A stretch of 64,000 nt of DNA from Nitrosomonas sp. (GCA_021604405.1 BQJA01000006.1:1-64000), one strand, 5' to 3'. Shown: positions 49,431-59,979, numbered from the stretch's first letter. The notes: generated from the sequence alone by a model not told the origin. A program made the numbers and translations.

Positions 49431-50092
49431 GTTGATCTTTTCCTGTTTAGCTAAGATTGAGATTATAAAGTGAATTTGTGGTTCATATACTTGTAATTAC
49501 AGAATAATATAGTGTTTAGTAACGGTTGGTCTGCGGGAAACTTGAGTGATAAGTTAATTGTTTCGGCTGTGCTTAGCGATCATTTTTTAATGTCTTTTCC
49601 CAAAATAGCCGAACACTAATTCAATATAATGAAATAGTGCCTTTCATTATCCGGAGCCAAAGAAGTGTTATTGAATTCATGGTTCAGTATTCTCTGGCTG
49701 CATCAATATATACAGAGGTTTTTTCAACATATGCATTGATGGGCGTCCTTGTTTAAGTGAAGCGGTTAATGAAAATCCGCTAGCTAAAGATGTGACGAGA
49801 ACTTGCGCCAATACATTTTTAGCGGAGAATATTAAATATCTGTCACTATAATAACGAGAGGGCTTGGCTAAATTAACCTGATCAAGCCAATACTAAATTT
49901 ACCATAAAATGCAAGAAAATAATGAAGCAGTGTATTTCAAGTTTGTGGTGGTAATTATAGAGAAAAATCAAAATAAAACAGTAGTAATCCTGCTATAAGT
50001 TTTTTATTTTTTTGTTAGGTGTAAACGCACGAATATAAATATTTCCATGCTGGCAACCAATTGACGTGAATGATCGAGTCCTGTGAGCAGTC

Positions 50093-51292
50093 TTATTGGA
50101 CAGACGGTGTGAACGCATTCGGCATGAGTACCCACATTTTTCCTGTCTGTTTCATTTTTCCTGCCTGATTTTCAGCTTCTGACCCAAATCCCCAGAAGAA
50201 ATCTGCGCGTACATTCCCTTTGATTGCATTGCCGGTGTCTTGAGCCACCATTAAACGTTGTAATGGCTTTTGTGTATTAGGCCAGGTTGTGGCAAGGAAA
50301 ACGGGCGCACCCTGAGGTATGGCACGTGGATCAATGGCGAGACTTCTGCCCGCCGTAAGTGGAACGCCCAATGCGCCCAATGGACCGGAAAGGCCTTCAG
50401 GCAGCTCGCGAAAGAAGATGAATCGAGAATTTTGCTGTAGCAGATTGTCAAGTTTCTCCGGATTTTGTTGGCCCCAATGTTTGATGCCCTGCATCGAAGC
50501 TTTTTCCAGTGGAAGTTCACCCTGTTGCACTAAAAGTTTTCCAATAGAACGATAGGGGTGGCCATTATGTTCGGCATAGCCAATATTCAAGATTTTACCG
50601 TTCTCAAGTGCTATTCGGCCTGACCCCTGGATTTGCAGAAAAAAAAGTTCTACTTTGTCATCAACCCATAAAAATTCATAACCGTCTAACAAATCAGGAT
50701 TATTCATTATTTCAGCGCGCGTGTAAAAAGGAATTACGTTACCCCCATTTAGGCGTCCGCGAAGATTCAAATCCTTGATTTCTGGGTACACGGTGCCTAA
50801 ATCGATAACCAGCAGTTCGTCTGGTGCTTTATAAAGAGGAAAGCGATACTGGTCGGAAGGCTTTCGGCTGCCTTGCAGTAAGGGCTCGTAGTAGCCGGTA
50901 ATTAACCCGTCGGCACTGTTATCAGCATTTAATATCTGATATGGAACAAAATTTTTCTCAAAAAAATCTATTAATGTGGCATTATCGGGCTGTATTAATG
51001 AAACAGCAGTCGTACAATTTTTTTTCCATATCGGTTGCTTATTTAAAACAGTGCAACTTTGTAGAAATGCTTCCCATGCTGGAAAAATATCGTCATTTGG
51101 CCAGTCAGCCAGTTCAGACCAATCAGCTGCTTTAAGGTGGGGCATGGCTGGTGTCGGTTGTGGCAGTGTCGCTGTCGGCTCTATGGATTTTTCCGAGGAC
51201 TCTGTTGTAACAGGCAGAGTCCGGGTTTCCGGGGAGCAAGCATTCAGCAACAGTGTCAATACAAGCGCAAGAAGACTGAATTGTTTTTTCAT
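50093..51292 (-). CDS. mltA: Membrane-bound lytic murein transglycosylase A
   Basis: Lipoprotein signal; LITGYYEPLLQGSRKPSDQYRFPLYKAPDEL...FLQIQGSGRIALENGK...AQDTGNAIKGNVRADFFWGFGSEAENQAGKMKQTGKMWVLMP. Confidence 0.92.
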   Translation of the reverse strand: MKKQFSLLALVLTLLLNACSPETRTLPVTTESSEKSIEPTATLPQPTPAMPHLKAADWSELADWPNDDIFPAWEAFLQSCTVLNKQPIWKKNCTTAVSLIQPDNATLIDFFEKNFVPYQILNADNSADGLITGYYEPLLQGSRKPSDQYRFPLYKAPDELLVIDLGTVYPEIKDLNLRGRLNGGNVIPFYTRAEIMNNPDLLDGYEFLWVDDKVELFFLQIQGSGRIALENGKILNIGYAEHNGHPYRSIGKLLVQQGELPLEKASMQGIKHWGQQNPEKLDNLLQQNSRFIFFRELPEGLSGPLGALGVPLTAGRSLAIDPRAIPQGAPVFLATTWPNTQKPLQRLMVAQDTGNAIKGNVRADFFWGFGSEAENQAGKMKQTGKMWVLMPNAFTPSVQ

Positions 51293-51351
51293 TTAATTTC
51301 TGGCTAGAAGTTGTATTATGAAAATTTGATAACTAATTATTAAACAAAATT

Positions 51352-51462
51352 ATGTGGGTAATAGCAATAGAAGCAATCTTGGCGCTGGGTTTATTCATTT
51401 TTATTATTTGGTGGACCATGTTCTCAGGTAATAAAAAGAAAAGAGATGATGATCGCAAATAG
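51352..51462 (+). CDS. Putative 36-aa single-TM membrane protein
   Basis: MWVIAIEAILALGLFIFIIWWTMFSGNKKKRDDDRK: one TM helix plus charged tail; below the length cutoff of the supplied track; no strong SD. Confidence 0.4.
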   Translation: MWVIAIEAILALGLFIFIIWWTMFSGNKKKRDDDRK

Positions 51463-51476
51463 CCGGATGCTTATTA

Positions 51477-52223
51477 CTAAACAGGATTATCAATGTCAAT
51501 GAATTGGTGATTGACGCCAAATTTCTGGGCAATATGTTCACCTAATGCTTGTACGCCATAACGTTCTGTTGCATGGTGTCCTGCTGCAATAAATGCGGCG
51601 CCTGATTCACGTGCTGCATGGACTGTCTGCTCTGAAATTTCACCAGTGATAAATGCGTCAACGCCACGATGAATCGCTTCATCAAAGTAGCTCTGCGCGG
51701 CGCCAGTGCACCATGCGACATGACGGATTGGTTTGTCTGTCTCGCCGATAATCAAAGGATCGCGCGATAGCTTCTTGGATATCTTAGCGCCCAGGTCTCC
51801 TAGAGTAATGGGGCGCATTAATTTACCCTGAACGACGATATTCTGTTCACCGAAGCGGTTTGTTTCAATAAAACCAAGTTTACGGCCTAGTTGTGTGTTG
51901 TTACCCAGTTCCTGATGAGTATCTAGGGGTAAATGGTAGGCGAACAAATTCATGTCGTGCGCGATTAATAGTGCGATACGGTGGCGTTTTATACCAGTGA
52001 TTCGTTCATTTTCTCCGCGCCAGAAGTAACCGTGATGGACGAGCACGGCATCTGCCTTTGCGGCTGCGGCAGCATGCAGAAGATCGAGGGAGGCGGTAAC
52101 GCCACTGATTACGGTATGAATTTCGTTGCGCCCTTCCACTTGCAGTCCATTTGGGCAATAATCGCGAAAACGGGAAATGTCCAGCAGCTGGTTTAGATAA
52201 TTTTCGAGCTCATTTCGATACAT
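51477..52223 (-). CDS. Nif3-like dinuclear metal center protein
   Basis: MYRNELENYLNQLLDISRFRDYCPNGLQVEGR...ADAVLVHHGYFWRGENERITG...NLFAYHLPLDTHQELGNN...AAGHHATERYGVQAL. Confidence 0.92.
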   Translation of the reverse strand: MYRNELENYLNQLLDISRFRDYCPNGLQVEGRNEIHTVISGVTASLDLLHAAAAAKADAVLVHHGYFWRGENERITGIKRHRIALLIAHDMNLFAYHLPLDTHQELGNNTQLGRKLGFIETNRFGEQNIVVQGKLMRPITLGDLGAKISKKLSRDPLIIGETDKPIRHVAWCTGAAQSYFDEAIHRGVDAFITGEISEQTVHAARESGAAFIAAGHHATERYGVQALGEHIAQKFGVNHQFIDIDNPV

Positions 52224-52275
52224 CGGGTATTCTCTTATTTTTACAATTTTATATTTTGAACAATAAATAAAGAAT

Positions 52276-53409
52276 ATGCATAGACTTTGGTTAATTTTTG
52301 CGCAGACCGTAACAGTGCTCTTCGCAATATACTTTGTTGTCACCACGCTGCGTCCTGAATTATGGCCATGGAGTCCACGCGGTACATTTCTAACAATTAA
52401 AGAAGCTGTTCCTATTGGAGCAGAGAAAACCGATAGCTATAACTCGGCCGCAGAAACGGCCATGCCATCCGTGGTCAATGTGTTTACTAGCAAAGAAGTG
52501 AAGGAACTGCCTCAGTCATTGCTGAATGATCCCACATTTCAGCGGTTCTTTGGGGATCGTTTTTTTGAGTCACTGCCCAGACGTACTTCGAGTCTTGGGT
52601 CTGGTGTTATTGTAAGCCCAAAAGGCTACATTTTGACGAATCATCATGTTGTGGAGGCTGCAGATCAAGTGGAGGTTGCGCTGGTTGATGGCAGAAAAGC
52701 TAAAGCACGTATTATCGGCTCTGATCCAGGGACTGATCTTGCGGTATTGAAAATAAATTTAAAAAATTTGCCGGCCATTACTTTTGGTCAATCAGATGAA
52801 GTTAAGGTTGGTGACATTGTTCTTGCGATGGGAAATCCATTTGGTGTTGGTCAGTCAGTAACAATGGGTATCGTTGGTGCATTAGGAAGGTCGCGGGTTG
52901 GTATCAATACGTTTGAAAATTTTATTCAAACAGATGCGGCTATCAATCCAGGCAATTCTGGTGGGGCATTAACGGATACATCAGGTAATTTGATTGGAAT
53001 CAATACAGCAATCTACTCTCGCACTGGCGGCTCGCTTGGCATTGGCTTTGCCATTCCGGTAAATGTAGCTAAGCAGATCATGGCGCAGATTCTTGAGACG
53101 GGCAGCGTGACGCGTGGCTGGCTTGGTGTCAGTATGCAGGATATGACGCCAGAATTGGCGGAATCATTTGGGCTGGATAATCTCAAAGGGGTGTTGGTGG
53201 CGAGTGTACTAAAAGATGGCCCTGCAGATAAGGCGGGCATTAAGCCGGGGGATATCTTGATAGCCGTAGGTGATAAGGCGGTGGAAAATTCCTCTGAAAT
53301 ATTAAATTTGGTCGCAGAATTGCCACCGGGTGATACCGTAAACCTCACTATTTTGCGTGATAAAAAAGAAAAATCAATTCGGGTTAAAGTAGGTACGCGC
53401 CCGGAATAA
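52276..53409 (+). CDS. Trypsin-like S1C serine protease, Do/DegQ/DegS-like, with PDZ domain
   Basis: LGSGVIVSPKGYILTNHHVVEAADQVEV; GTDLAVLKI; FIQTDAAINPGNSGGALTDTSGNLIGINTAI; C-terminal PDZ. Confidence 0.93.
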   Translation: MHRLWLIFAQTVTVLFAIYFVVTTLRPELWPWSPRGTFLTIKEAVPIGAEKTDSYNSAAETAMPSVVNVFTSKEVKELPQSLLNDPTFQRFFGDRFFESLPRRTSSLGSGVIVSPKGYILTNHHVVEAADQVEVALVDGRKAKARIIGSDPGTDLAVLKINLKNLPAITFGQSDEVKVGDIVLAMGNPFGVGQSVTMGIVGALGRSRVGINTFENFIQTDAAINPGNSGGALTDTSGNLIGINTAIYSRTGGSLGIGFAIPVNVAKQIMAQILETGSVTRGWLGVSMQDMTPELAESFGLDNLKGVLVASVLKDGPADKAGIKPGDILIAVGDKAVENSSEILNLVAELPPGDTVNLTILRDKKEKSIRVKVGTRPE

Positions 53410-53528
53410 ATGTAACAGATGTATTGCTGCGGTATTCTGGGTATCTGTTGGGCTTATTTTGACTGACTGCATCAGAAAAATTTTGCATAGTTTTTTGTAC
53501 AGATAATTAATAAAAAGAAATTATATCA

Positions 53529-55184
53529 ATGACCACATCACCGTCATCAGCTAACAGACTAATCGTCAGATTGAATCACTGGTTTAATAGCAATATTTTT
53601 TCGCTGGGACGTGAAATGCGGCTTTCGTATTTGCCGCCACTCATGGTTTATGCTGCTGCAGGCATTTCAGGTTTGACAGGAATTGTTGGCACCTTCTACG
53701 TGAAAGAATATTTAGGCCTTTCTGCAGAATTTTTAGCGATGCTTGGATTCTGGATGATGTTACCTTGGGCGTTGAAAATGCCGCTCGGCCACCTGGTTGA
53801 CCTGATGTGGCGATGGAAAAGTTTACTCGTATACCTTGGGGCTGGTTTAATTGCGCTGAGTATATTGATTATGATTGGATTACTGGGATACACAGAGTCT
53901 ATGCGTGCCATGGCATCTGTAGAAACCTGGTATGTTTCAGCAGCTTTGCTTGCACCAATTGGTTATGTGCTGCAGGATGTGGTCGCGGACGCCATGACGG
54001 TCGAAGCGGTGCCAAGAGTCGATGCTGATGGGAACAAGCTCGATCTTGATAAGCGCAAGCAAATGCACGTTACCATGCAGACTTTGGGGCGTGTAGCTAT
54101 TATAGGCGGCGGAATTTTAGTTTCGTTAGCAAATGTTTTTTTGTTAAGAGATGCCGCTTCTTTGCCTGATTCGGAAAAGGCGGATATTTATTTGTTCGTC
54201 TATCAACTTGCACTGATTATTCCTTTAGTTTCAATTATTGGTGTGGTTTTTGCGGCCTGGCTGCATCGGCGCGATATGGCGCGGTTCATGGTGCAGGGTT
54301 TTAGTCAGCAGGAAAGCGAATCGTTACTCGGCATTCACGTCGAGCCTCCACCAATTAACTGGTGGATACTTGGTGGTGGATTAATTTTTACTGTTATGTC
54401 ATTGAGTATTGGGCTTAGTCGATTGCCAAATGGTGAAGAGATTATTTTTTGCTTGTCCATGGCAATTGTACTTTTTCTGATGTGGCGGCTTGTTGGAGAA
54501 CTTGAACCAGAAGCGCGTAATGTGTTAGTAGGCACGGCAGTTCTGGTGTTTATTTTTCGGGCGCTGCCGGGGCCGGGCGCTGGCTCAACCTGGTGGATGA
54601 TTGATGAGTTAGGTTTCGATCAGCAATTCCTCGCCAAGTTATCGTTGGTTGGTGCTACCTTGACGCTTGCCGGCATGTTTATCTTCCGCCGTTTTATGGC
54701 GGAACGGTCGATTGCGTATATTGTTGGGTTTTTGACGATTGCCAGTACGTTTTTGTCCCTACCCATTATTGGTATGTTTTTTGGTTTGCATGAATGGACG
54801 GCTTCTGTCACAGGCGGTGTTGTCGATGCGCGTTTCATTGCGCTAGTTGATACAGCGTTGGAGTCGCCACTTGGGCAAATAGCGATGATTCCTATGTTGG
54901 CGTGGATAGCCAATTCCGCACCGGAAAAGCTTAAAGCGACTTTTTTTGCGGTGATGGCGTCTTTTACCAATCTTGCCTTGTCTGCTTCGCAGCTTGGCAC
55001 CAAATATATCAATGAGGTATACACCGTTACGCGCGAAGTAAAAGATTCGGTCACTGGTCAGGTTACTGTCCCAGCTGATTATAGTGAACTCGGTCAGCTA
55101 CTTATTACTGTAACGATAATCGGTTTTGTCCTGCCATTGCTGGCAATTTTGTTTATTAAACGCTCTCGTTTCCGCAACGCTTGA
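53529..55184 (+). CDS. MFS-type transporter, BT1 (folate-biopterin) family-like
   Basis: LPPLMVYAAAGISGLTGIVGTFYVKEYLGLSAEFLAMLGFWMMLPWALKMPLGHLVDL; many TM segments. Confidence 0.75.
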   Translation: MTTSPSSANRLIVRLNHWFNSNIFSLGREMRLSYLPPLMVYAAAGISGLTGIVGTFYVKEYLGLSAEFLAMLGFWMMLPWALKMPLGHLVDLMWRWKSLLVYLGAGLIALSILIMIGLLGYTESMRAMASVETWYVSAALLAPIGYVLQDVVADAMTVEAVPRVDADGNKLDLDKRKQMHVTMQTLGRVAIIGGGILVSLANVFLLRDAASLPDSEKADIYLFVYQLALIIPLVSIIGVVFAAWLHRRDMARFMVQGFSQQESESLLGIHVEPPPINWWILGGGLIFTVMSLSIGLSRLPNGEEIIFCLSMAIVLFLMWRLVGELEPEARNVLVGTAVLVFIFRALPGPGAGSTWWMIDELGFDQQFLAKLSLVGATLTLAGMFIFRRFMAERSIAYIVGFLTIASTFLSLPIIGMFFGLHEWTASVTGGVVDARFIALVDTALESPLGQIAMIPMLAWIANSAPEKLKATFFAVMASFTNLALSASQLGTKYINEVYTVTREVKDSVTGQVTVPADYSELGQLLITVTIIGFVLPLLAILFIKRSRFRNA

Positions 55185-55793
55185 ATTCAAGATGTGCGAC
55201 AAGCCAACCCTATTTTGTCCAGTTAGCTGGTCAGTATTTAAATATTTAGTGCTGACGCTTCTCGCAATTTAGCTTGCTTCATATTTTAAAGCACTGTTTT
55301 TGTAAAAATAATAGCTATGTGCTTTGTCATATAAAAATATTTACTTTTATCTAAGTTTTTTCTCGATTGTCCCCTTATCGCTACAGCTGTGTTTCCAATC
55401 AGTCAAGATATGCCTCTTTTGTCTCTATTCGACGACAGATAAAATACTTTATAAACATGCATATAATATATATCACCGTTAATGTGTCGTTATATGACGA
55501 CAACAAAAATTCCAGTATTCTGTTAGATAGATCTTTTAAGTAACTAATTGTAAAAACATAAAAAATTATGGCACAGATGTTGCGATAAATATCTTTGAAA
55601 ACTGCGCTGTGCATAGTTGCACGTTAGGTGTGGTTTATTTTTGCAAAGTGAGGCGGATGAATGATTGGTTAATGCAGCCAAATATATGTTTATCCCGCAA
55701 ACAGCTTTGTGAGTTATTAATTGTTGCTGGCTGTTGAAGAACAGGGTGCATTCTATTTCATCAGTGGTTGGCAATTTGTATAAGGAAAATGAC

Positions 55794-56123
55794 ATGAGAA
55801 AATTATTATTGCTGATCGTAACTTTTTTTGTAATGACAGGTGTTGCCAACGCAGAGGTTAATATCAACTCTGCAACTCAATCGGAGCTTGAGATGCTCCA
55901 GGGAATTGGCCCAGCCAAAGCGAAAGCTATCATTGAATATCGCGAGAAAAATGGATCATTTGAATCAGTAAATGATCTTGAAAAAGTAAATGGTATTGGT
56001 TCGGAAACGATCAAACAACTTGGCGATAATATAACCGTGGGTGGATATGATGATGCGATGGAAAAAACAAGTGTCTTTGCCTACGCAGATAGAAAACATT
56101 GCCAGCACAGGGGCCAATGTTAA
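55794..56123 (+). CDS. ComEA family helix-hairpin-helix protein
   Basis: Signal peptide; VNINSATQSELEMLQGIGPAKAKAIIEYREKNGSFESVNDLEKVNGIGSETIKQLGDNI. Confidence 0.88.
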   Translation: MRKLLLLIVTFFVMTGVANAEVNINSATQSELEMLQGIGPAKAKAIIEYREKNGSFESVNDLEKVNGIGSETIKQLGDNITVGGYDDAMEKTSVFAYADRKHCQHRGQC

Positions 56124-56239
56124 CGTTATTATTATGCAATCGGAGTCCTGGATATTTAAAAAGAATTGGAGCGGCTACGATTATTACATAACTAGACGAT
56201 AGCATCTAAGTTAGAACAGACAGTAAAGCTTAGCTAAGC

Positions 56240-56278
56240 AAAGAAACCCTTGTATTTCATGGGGTTTCTTTGTTTTTT
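56240..56278 (+). terminator. Rho-independent terminator
   Basis: aaagaaaccc-ttgtatttcatg-gggtttcttt followed by gtttttt. Confidence 0.8.
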
Positions 56279-56336
56279 ATAATGATATGTTATGCGCGGT
56301 GTTGTGCATGGTTGGTATGTGCGATAATCTGTTTCC

Positions 56337-57224
56337 ATGTACAAAACAATTGAAAATTTCGTTGGTGAGACGCCGTTAGTCAAGCTCAAGCGTTTACCGG
56401 GGTCAACCAGTAATACCATACTGGCGAAGCTTGAAGGAAACAATCCCGCTGGTTCGGTTAAAGACCGTCCAGCATTCTCGATGATTTCGCATGCCCAGCA
56501 GCGTGGCGATATTAAGCCTGGTGATACACTGATTGAAGCAACCAGTGGCAATACGGGTATTGCGCTGGCAATGGCGGCGGCGGTAATGGGCTATCGTATG
56601 ATTTTGGTGATGCCGGAACATCTGAGCGTGGAACGGCGGCAGTCTATGACCGCATATGGTGCCGAAATAGTACTGACTGCAAAAGAAGGTAGCATGGAGA
56701 AGGCGCGAGATATTGCGGAGGATATGCGTGGTGCGGGAAAAGGAATCATTCTCGATCAATTTGCCAATCCAGATAATCCGCTGGCACATTACGAAGGCAC
56801 GGCACCTGAAATATGGCGTGATACGGATGGAAAAATAACGCATTTCGTGAGTAGCATGGGAACTACCGGTACTATTATGGGTTGTTCCAGATATTTTAAA
56901 GAAAAGAATTCTTCCATTAGAATTATTGGCGTTCAGCCAACAGAAGGTGCGCAAATTCCGGGTATTCGTAAATGGCCAGCAGCCTATTTGCCAAAAATCT
57001 ATGATTCAGCACGTGTTAACGAGATCATGCTCGTATCTCAGTCTGAAGCCGAGGAAACGACGCGACGGCTGGCGCGTGAAGAGGGAATTTTTGCTGGTAT
57101 TTCTTCCGGTGGTGCATTGGCAGCCGCACTCAATATTTCCAATACAGTCGAAAATGCTGTGATTGTATTTATTGTGTGTGACCGGGGAGATCGGTATCTG
57201 TCCACAGGCGTATTCTCAGCCTGA
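56337..57224 (+). CDS. cysM: Cysteine synthase B
   Basis: MYKTIENFVGETPLVKLKRLPG...NNPAGSVKDRPAFSMI...EATSGNTGIALAMAAAVMGYRM...GTTGTIMGCSRYFKE. Confidence 0.92.
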   Translation: MYKTIENFVGETPLVKLKRLPGSTSNTILAKLEGNNPAGSVKDRPAFSMISHAQQRGDIKPGDTLIEATSGNTGIALAMAAAVMGYRMILVMPEHLSVERRQSMTAYGAEIVLTAKEGSMEKARDIAEDMRGAGKGIILDQFANPDNPLAHYEGTAPEIWRDTDGKITHFVSSMGTTGTIMGCSRYFKEKNSSIRIIGVQPTEGAQIPGIRKWPAAYLPKIYDSARVNEIMLVSQSEAEETTRRLAREEGIFAGISSGGALAAALNISNTVENAVIVFIVCDRGDRYLSTGVFSA

Positions 57225-57289
57225 AATCAGAAAAGTGAAATCGTCATATCATGTAATCGCATAAATCATATATTGTATTGTCTAGGTGA

Positions 57290-59320
57290 ATGTTGCGAAG
57301 TCTGTTGATCGGAACTTTTTTGGTAACCATGGTGCTGGGCTACGCCGTTTTAGCGGCGCCTTCACACCTTTCATTCATCATTAACGACATTCACAGTCCC
57401 GTTTTTAGTGCGAAGAAAATTACGGCGAATCTTTCCGGAGGGCAATTGTCCCAATTGAAATTTCACGTAGGTGAAATCATCATACAAGGAAAGATTTTCC
57501 GGAATGTTAAGTTTTCCTGTACTAAATTCCAGTTAGCTGAGCATTTAATTGCCTGCGCCGACGGAAGCATTCATTTGCCTGGCTTTTCAACGCTTGCTGT
57601 TGCATTTCGTTTTATCCCCCATAAAAAAAATCTTGACATAGAGATTCAGTCTGTCGCTGGTGAAAGTTGGCGACTTGCTTTGCAGTGGGACGTAAATTCC
57701 TGGTGGAGCGTATTATCCATTGCGAAGGGTCAAGTGATGCATGCTGTGCGCTGGTTGCCTGATATAGAAAGCATGCCAATTCCTGCAAAGGGGGAAGTGA
57801 ATGGCAAGGTAAGATTGAGTGGCAGTATGGATGGAATTGCCCGCATCGCGGCAGCGGTGCATATTGATGCGTTAGCATTCAGTGATCGCAATGGTTTGCG
57901 GGCAGGAGAGAATGTTAACATGGCGATTGATTTTAATGCTGAACATATACAGCGCAATAACAAATGGCAATGGCAAAGCGAAATCAATTGGCTCGCAGGG
58001 GAAATATTCTGGCAGCCACTTTATTTCTCTGGTGGCGGCTATAACCTAAACTTGGCCGGGGTGCTGAGTGAAAAAAATATTCGCCTGAGCAACGGGAAAA
58101 TTGCGTCGCGGGACATTGGTGAGTTGGATTTTTCCGGTTTATTTGCGCGTCCAGATTATGACTTGGTTGATTTTGATTTAAATGCGACTAACCTAAAGCT
58201 ATCAACTTTATTTGATCAGATATTAAAGCCTTTTCTAAGAGAGACTGCTTTCTCTGAAATGAGTGTAATTGGGCGCAGTAGTTTTGCATGGCGTTATCAT
58301 CAGGGGGTAAATCAGTCGCTGATCCTTGATTTGCACGATGTATCATTAGCGGACCAGCGGGATCGTTTCGCGTTTTATCGAATTAATGCGCATATCCCCT
58401 GGCAAATGGATGGTGCCACTATCGCCGATATCAGTTTTCTAAGTGGTCAAGTACTGCGGGTGCCAATGGGTGCCGTACGCGTACCACTTGAAATTAATCA
58501 ATTTGAATTAAGGATTCCGCAATTGGTAGTGCCTGTGCTTGATGGAAAATTAAAGCTTGAAAATTTCATTGCATTGCAACAGGATAACAATTGGCGTTGG
58601 CAGTTCCACGGAGAACTGATGCCTGTTTCAATGAAACAACTAACCAGGGCGTTACAAATCCAGCAAATGCATGGTGAAATTTCCGGTGTTATTCCTAAGG
58701 TTAGTTATGTAAACTCCACCATCACTTTAGATGGTGCATTGTTATTCAATATTTTTGATGGAATGGTAACGGCGAAAAATCTGAAGTTAGTGGAGCCGCT
58801 GGGGCTTGTGCCACACCTTACCCTGGATTTGGCGATGAAAAATATAGATCTTAGTTTGCTCACGCGAACTTTTTCGTTCGGTAATATGCAAGGACGTATT
58901 GATATGGATATGCAAAATCTTGAACTGGCTGGCTGGCGGCCGGTGAAGTTTGATGCGCAATTGTCGAGCAGTGCCGGATCCTATCCGCGCCGGATAAGTC
59001 AAGCTGCGATACAAAATATCTCAGCGCTTGGTGGGGCAAGCGCGGTTGCGGCGATTCAACGGAGTTTCTTGCGTTTTTTTGAAGAATTTACCTATTCAAA
59101 GATTGGTTGGCAGTGTTCGCTGCGCAACAATGTTTGTCGTATGGATGGCATAGAACCTGCATCCGCTTTAGAAGATTTTGAGTCGCAGGGCTATGTGATT
59201 GTTAAAGGCGGCGGCATTCCGGCAATTACCGTGATCGGTTATAATAGAAACGTGGGCTGGCAGGAATTGATTAACCGTTTGCAACGAATCACCCAGGGAA
59301 ACGAACCGGTTATCCAATAG
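57290..59320 (+). CDS. YdbH-like (AsmA-type bridge-like) envelope protein
   Basis: 676 aa beta-rich protein with N-terminal TM, followed by YnbE-like lipoprotein and DUF1318/YdbL genes in ydbH-ynbE-ydbL order. Confidence 0.65.
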   Translation: MLRSLLIGTFLVTMVLGYAVLAAPSHLSFIINDIHSPVFSAKKITANLSGGQLSQLKFHVGEIIIQGKIFRNVKFSCTKFQLAEHLIACADGSIHLPGFSTLAVAFRFIPHKKNLDIEIQSVAGESWRLALQWDVNSWWSVLSIAKGQVMHAVRWLPDIESMPIPAKGEVNGKVRLSGSMDGIARIAAAVHIDALAFSDRNGLRAGENVNMAIDFNAEHIQRNNKWQWQSEINWLAGEIFWQPLYFSGGGYNLNLAGVLSEKNIRLSNGKIASRDIGELDFSGLFARPDYDLVDFDLNATNLKLSTLFDQILKPFLRETAFSEMSVIGRSSFAWRYHQGVNQSLILDLHDVSLADQRDRFAFYRINAHIPWQMDGATIADISFLSGQVLRVPMGAVRVPLEINQFELRIPQLVVPVLDGKLKLENFIALQQDNNWRWQFHGELMPVSMKQLTRALQIQQMHGEISGVIPKVSYVNSTITLDGALLFNIFDGMVTAKNLKLVEPLGLVPHLTLDLAMKNIDLSLLTRTFSFGNMQGRIDMDMQNLELAGWRPVKFDAQLSSSAGSYPRRISQAAIQNISALGGASAVAAIQRSFLRFFEEFTYSKIGWQCSLRNNVCRMDGIEPASALEDFESQGYVIVKGGGIPAITVIGYNRNVGWQELINRLQRITQGNEPVIQ

Positions 59321-59328
59321 GCAATAAA

Positions 59329-59523
59329 ATGAAGAATGTTTCTTTGTATCCAGTCATTTTGGCGTTGTTCAGCATAATATTGACGGCATGTGTCACGATT
59401 AATATTTACTTTCCCGCTGCTGCTGCAGAGAAAGCGGCCGATCAGATTATTGAAGAAGTGTGGCAGTTGGATGATGCCGGGAAAAATGAGCAGGGAGCAG
59501 AAGATACACGCTCCGATAATTAG
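59329..59523 (+). CDS. YnbE-like lipoprotein
   Basis: Lipobox SIILTAC followed by VTINIYFPAAAAEKAADQIIEEVW; 8 nt after upstream stop. Confidence 0.65.
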   Translation: MKNVSLYPVILALFSIILTACVTINIYFPAAAAEKAADQIIEEVWQLDDAGKNEQGAEDTRSDN

Positions 59524-59553
59524 CTAACTTACTGATCCGCATAACTAGAAAAA

Positions 59554-59979
59554 ATGAATAAGCTATTTTCGTATTTGGTGTTACTGGTGATTTTGCTGAG
59601 CCTGACACTTGCTGCTCACGCAAGGGGGACGAATATTGAGATTAATACCCCGGCAATTACCAAGCTAAAACAGAGTATGCAGCAACGGCATGGGCAACTG
59701 GCGCCATATTATACCAGTGGGGCGGTAGGATTGACGCGTGACGGAATGATAGCGATGCGGGACGCCAATGCGGTGCCATTGGCTCAGCGGCAATCAGTCA
59801 ATGCACTTGTCGCGGCGGAAAATCAGGATCGCAATGCGCTGTACCGAGAGATAGCACGTGCTAACAGTCACCCTGAATGGGAGAAAGATATTCGCGCAAC
59901 TTTTAGTCAACGCTGGATCAGTTTGGCTAAATCAGGCTGGTGGTATCAAGCGGCAAACGGTTCTTGGACGAAGAAGTAG
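59554..59979 (+). CDS. YdbL family (DUF1318) protein
   Basis: Signal peptide; INTPAITKLKQSMQQRHGQLAPYYTSGAVGLTRDGMIAMRDANAVPLAQRQSVNALVAAENQDRNALYREIARAN. Confidence 0.8.
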   Translation: MNKLFSYLVLLVILLSLTLAAHARGTNIEINTPAITKLKQSMQQRHGQLAPYYTSGAVGLTRDGMIAMRDANAVPLAQRQSVNALVAAENQDRNALYREIARANSHPEWEKDIRATFSQRWISLAKSGWWYQAANGSWTKK

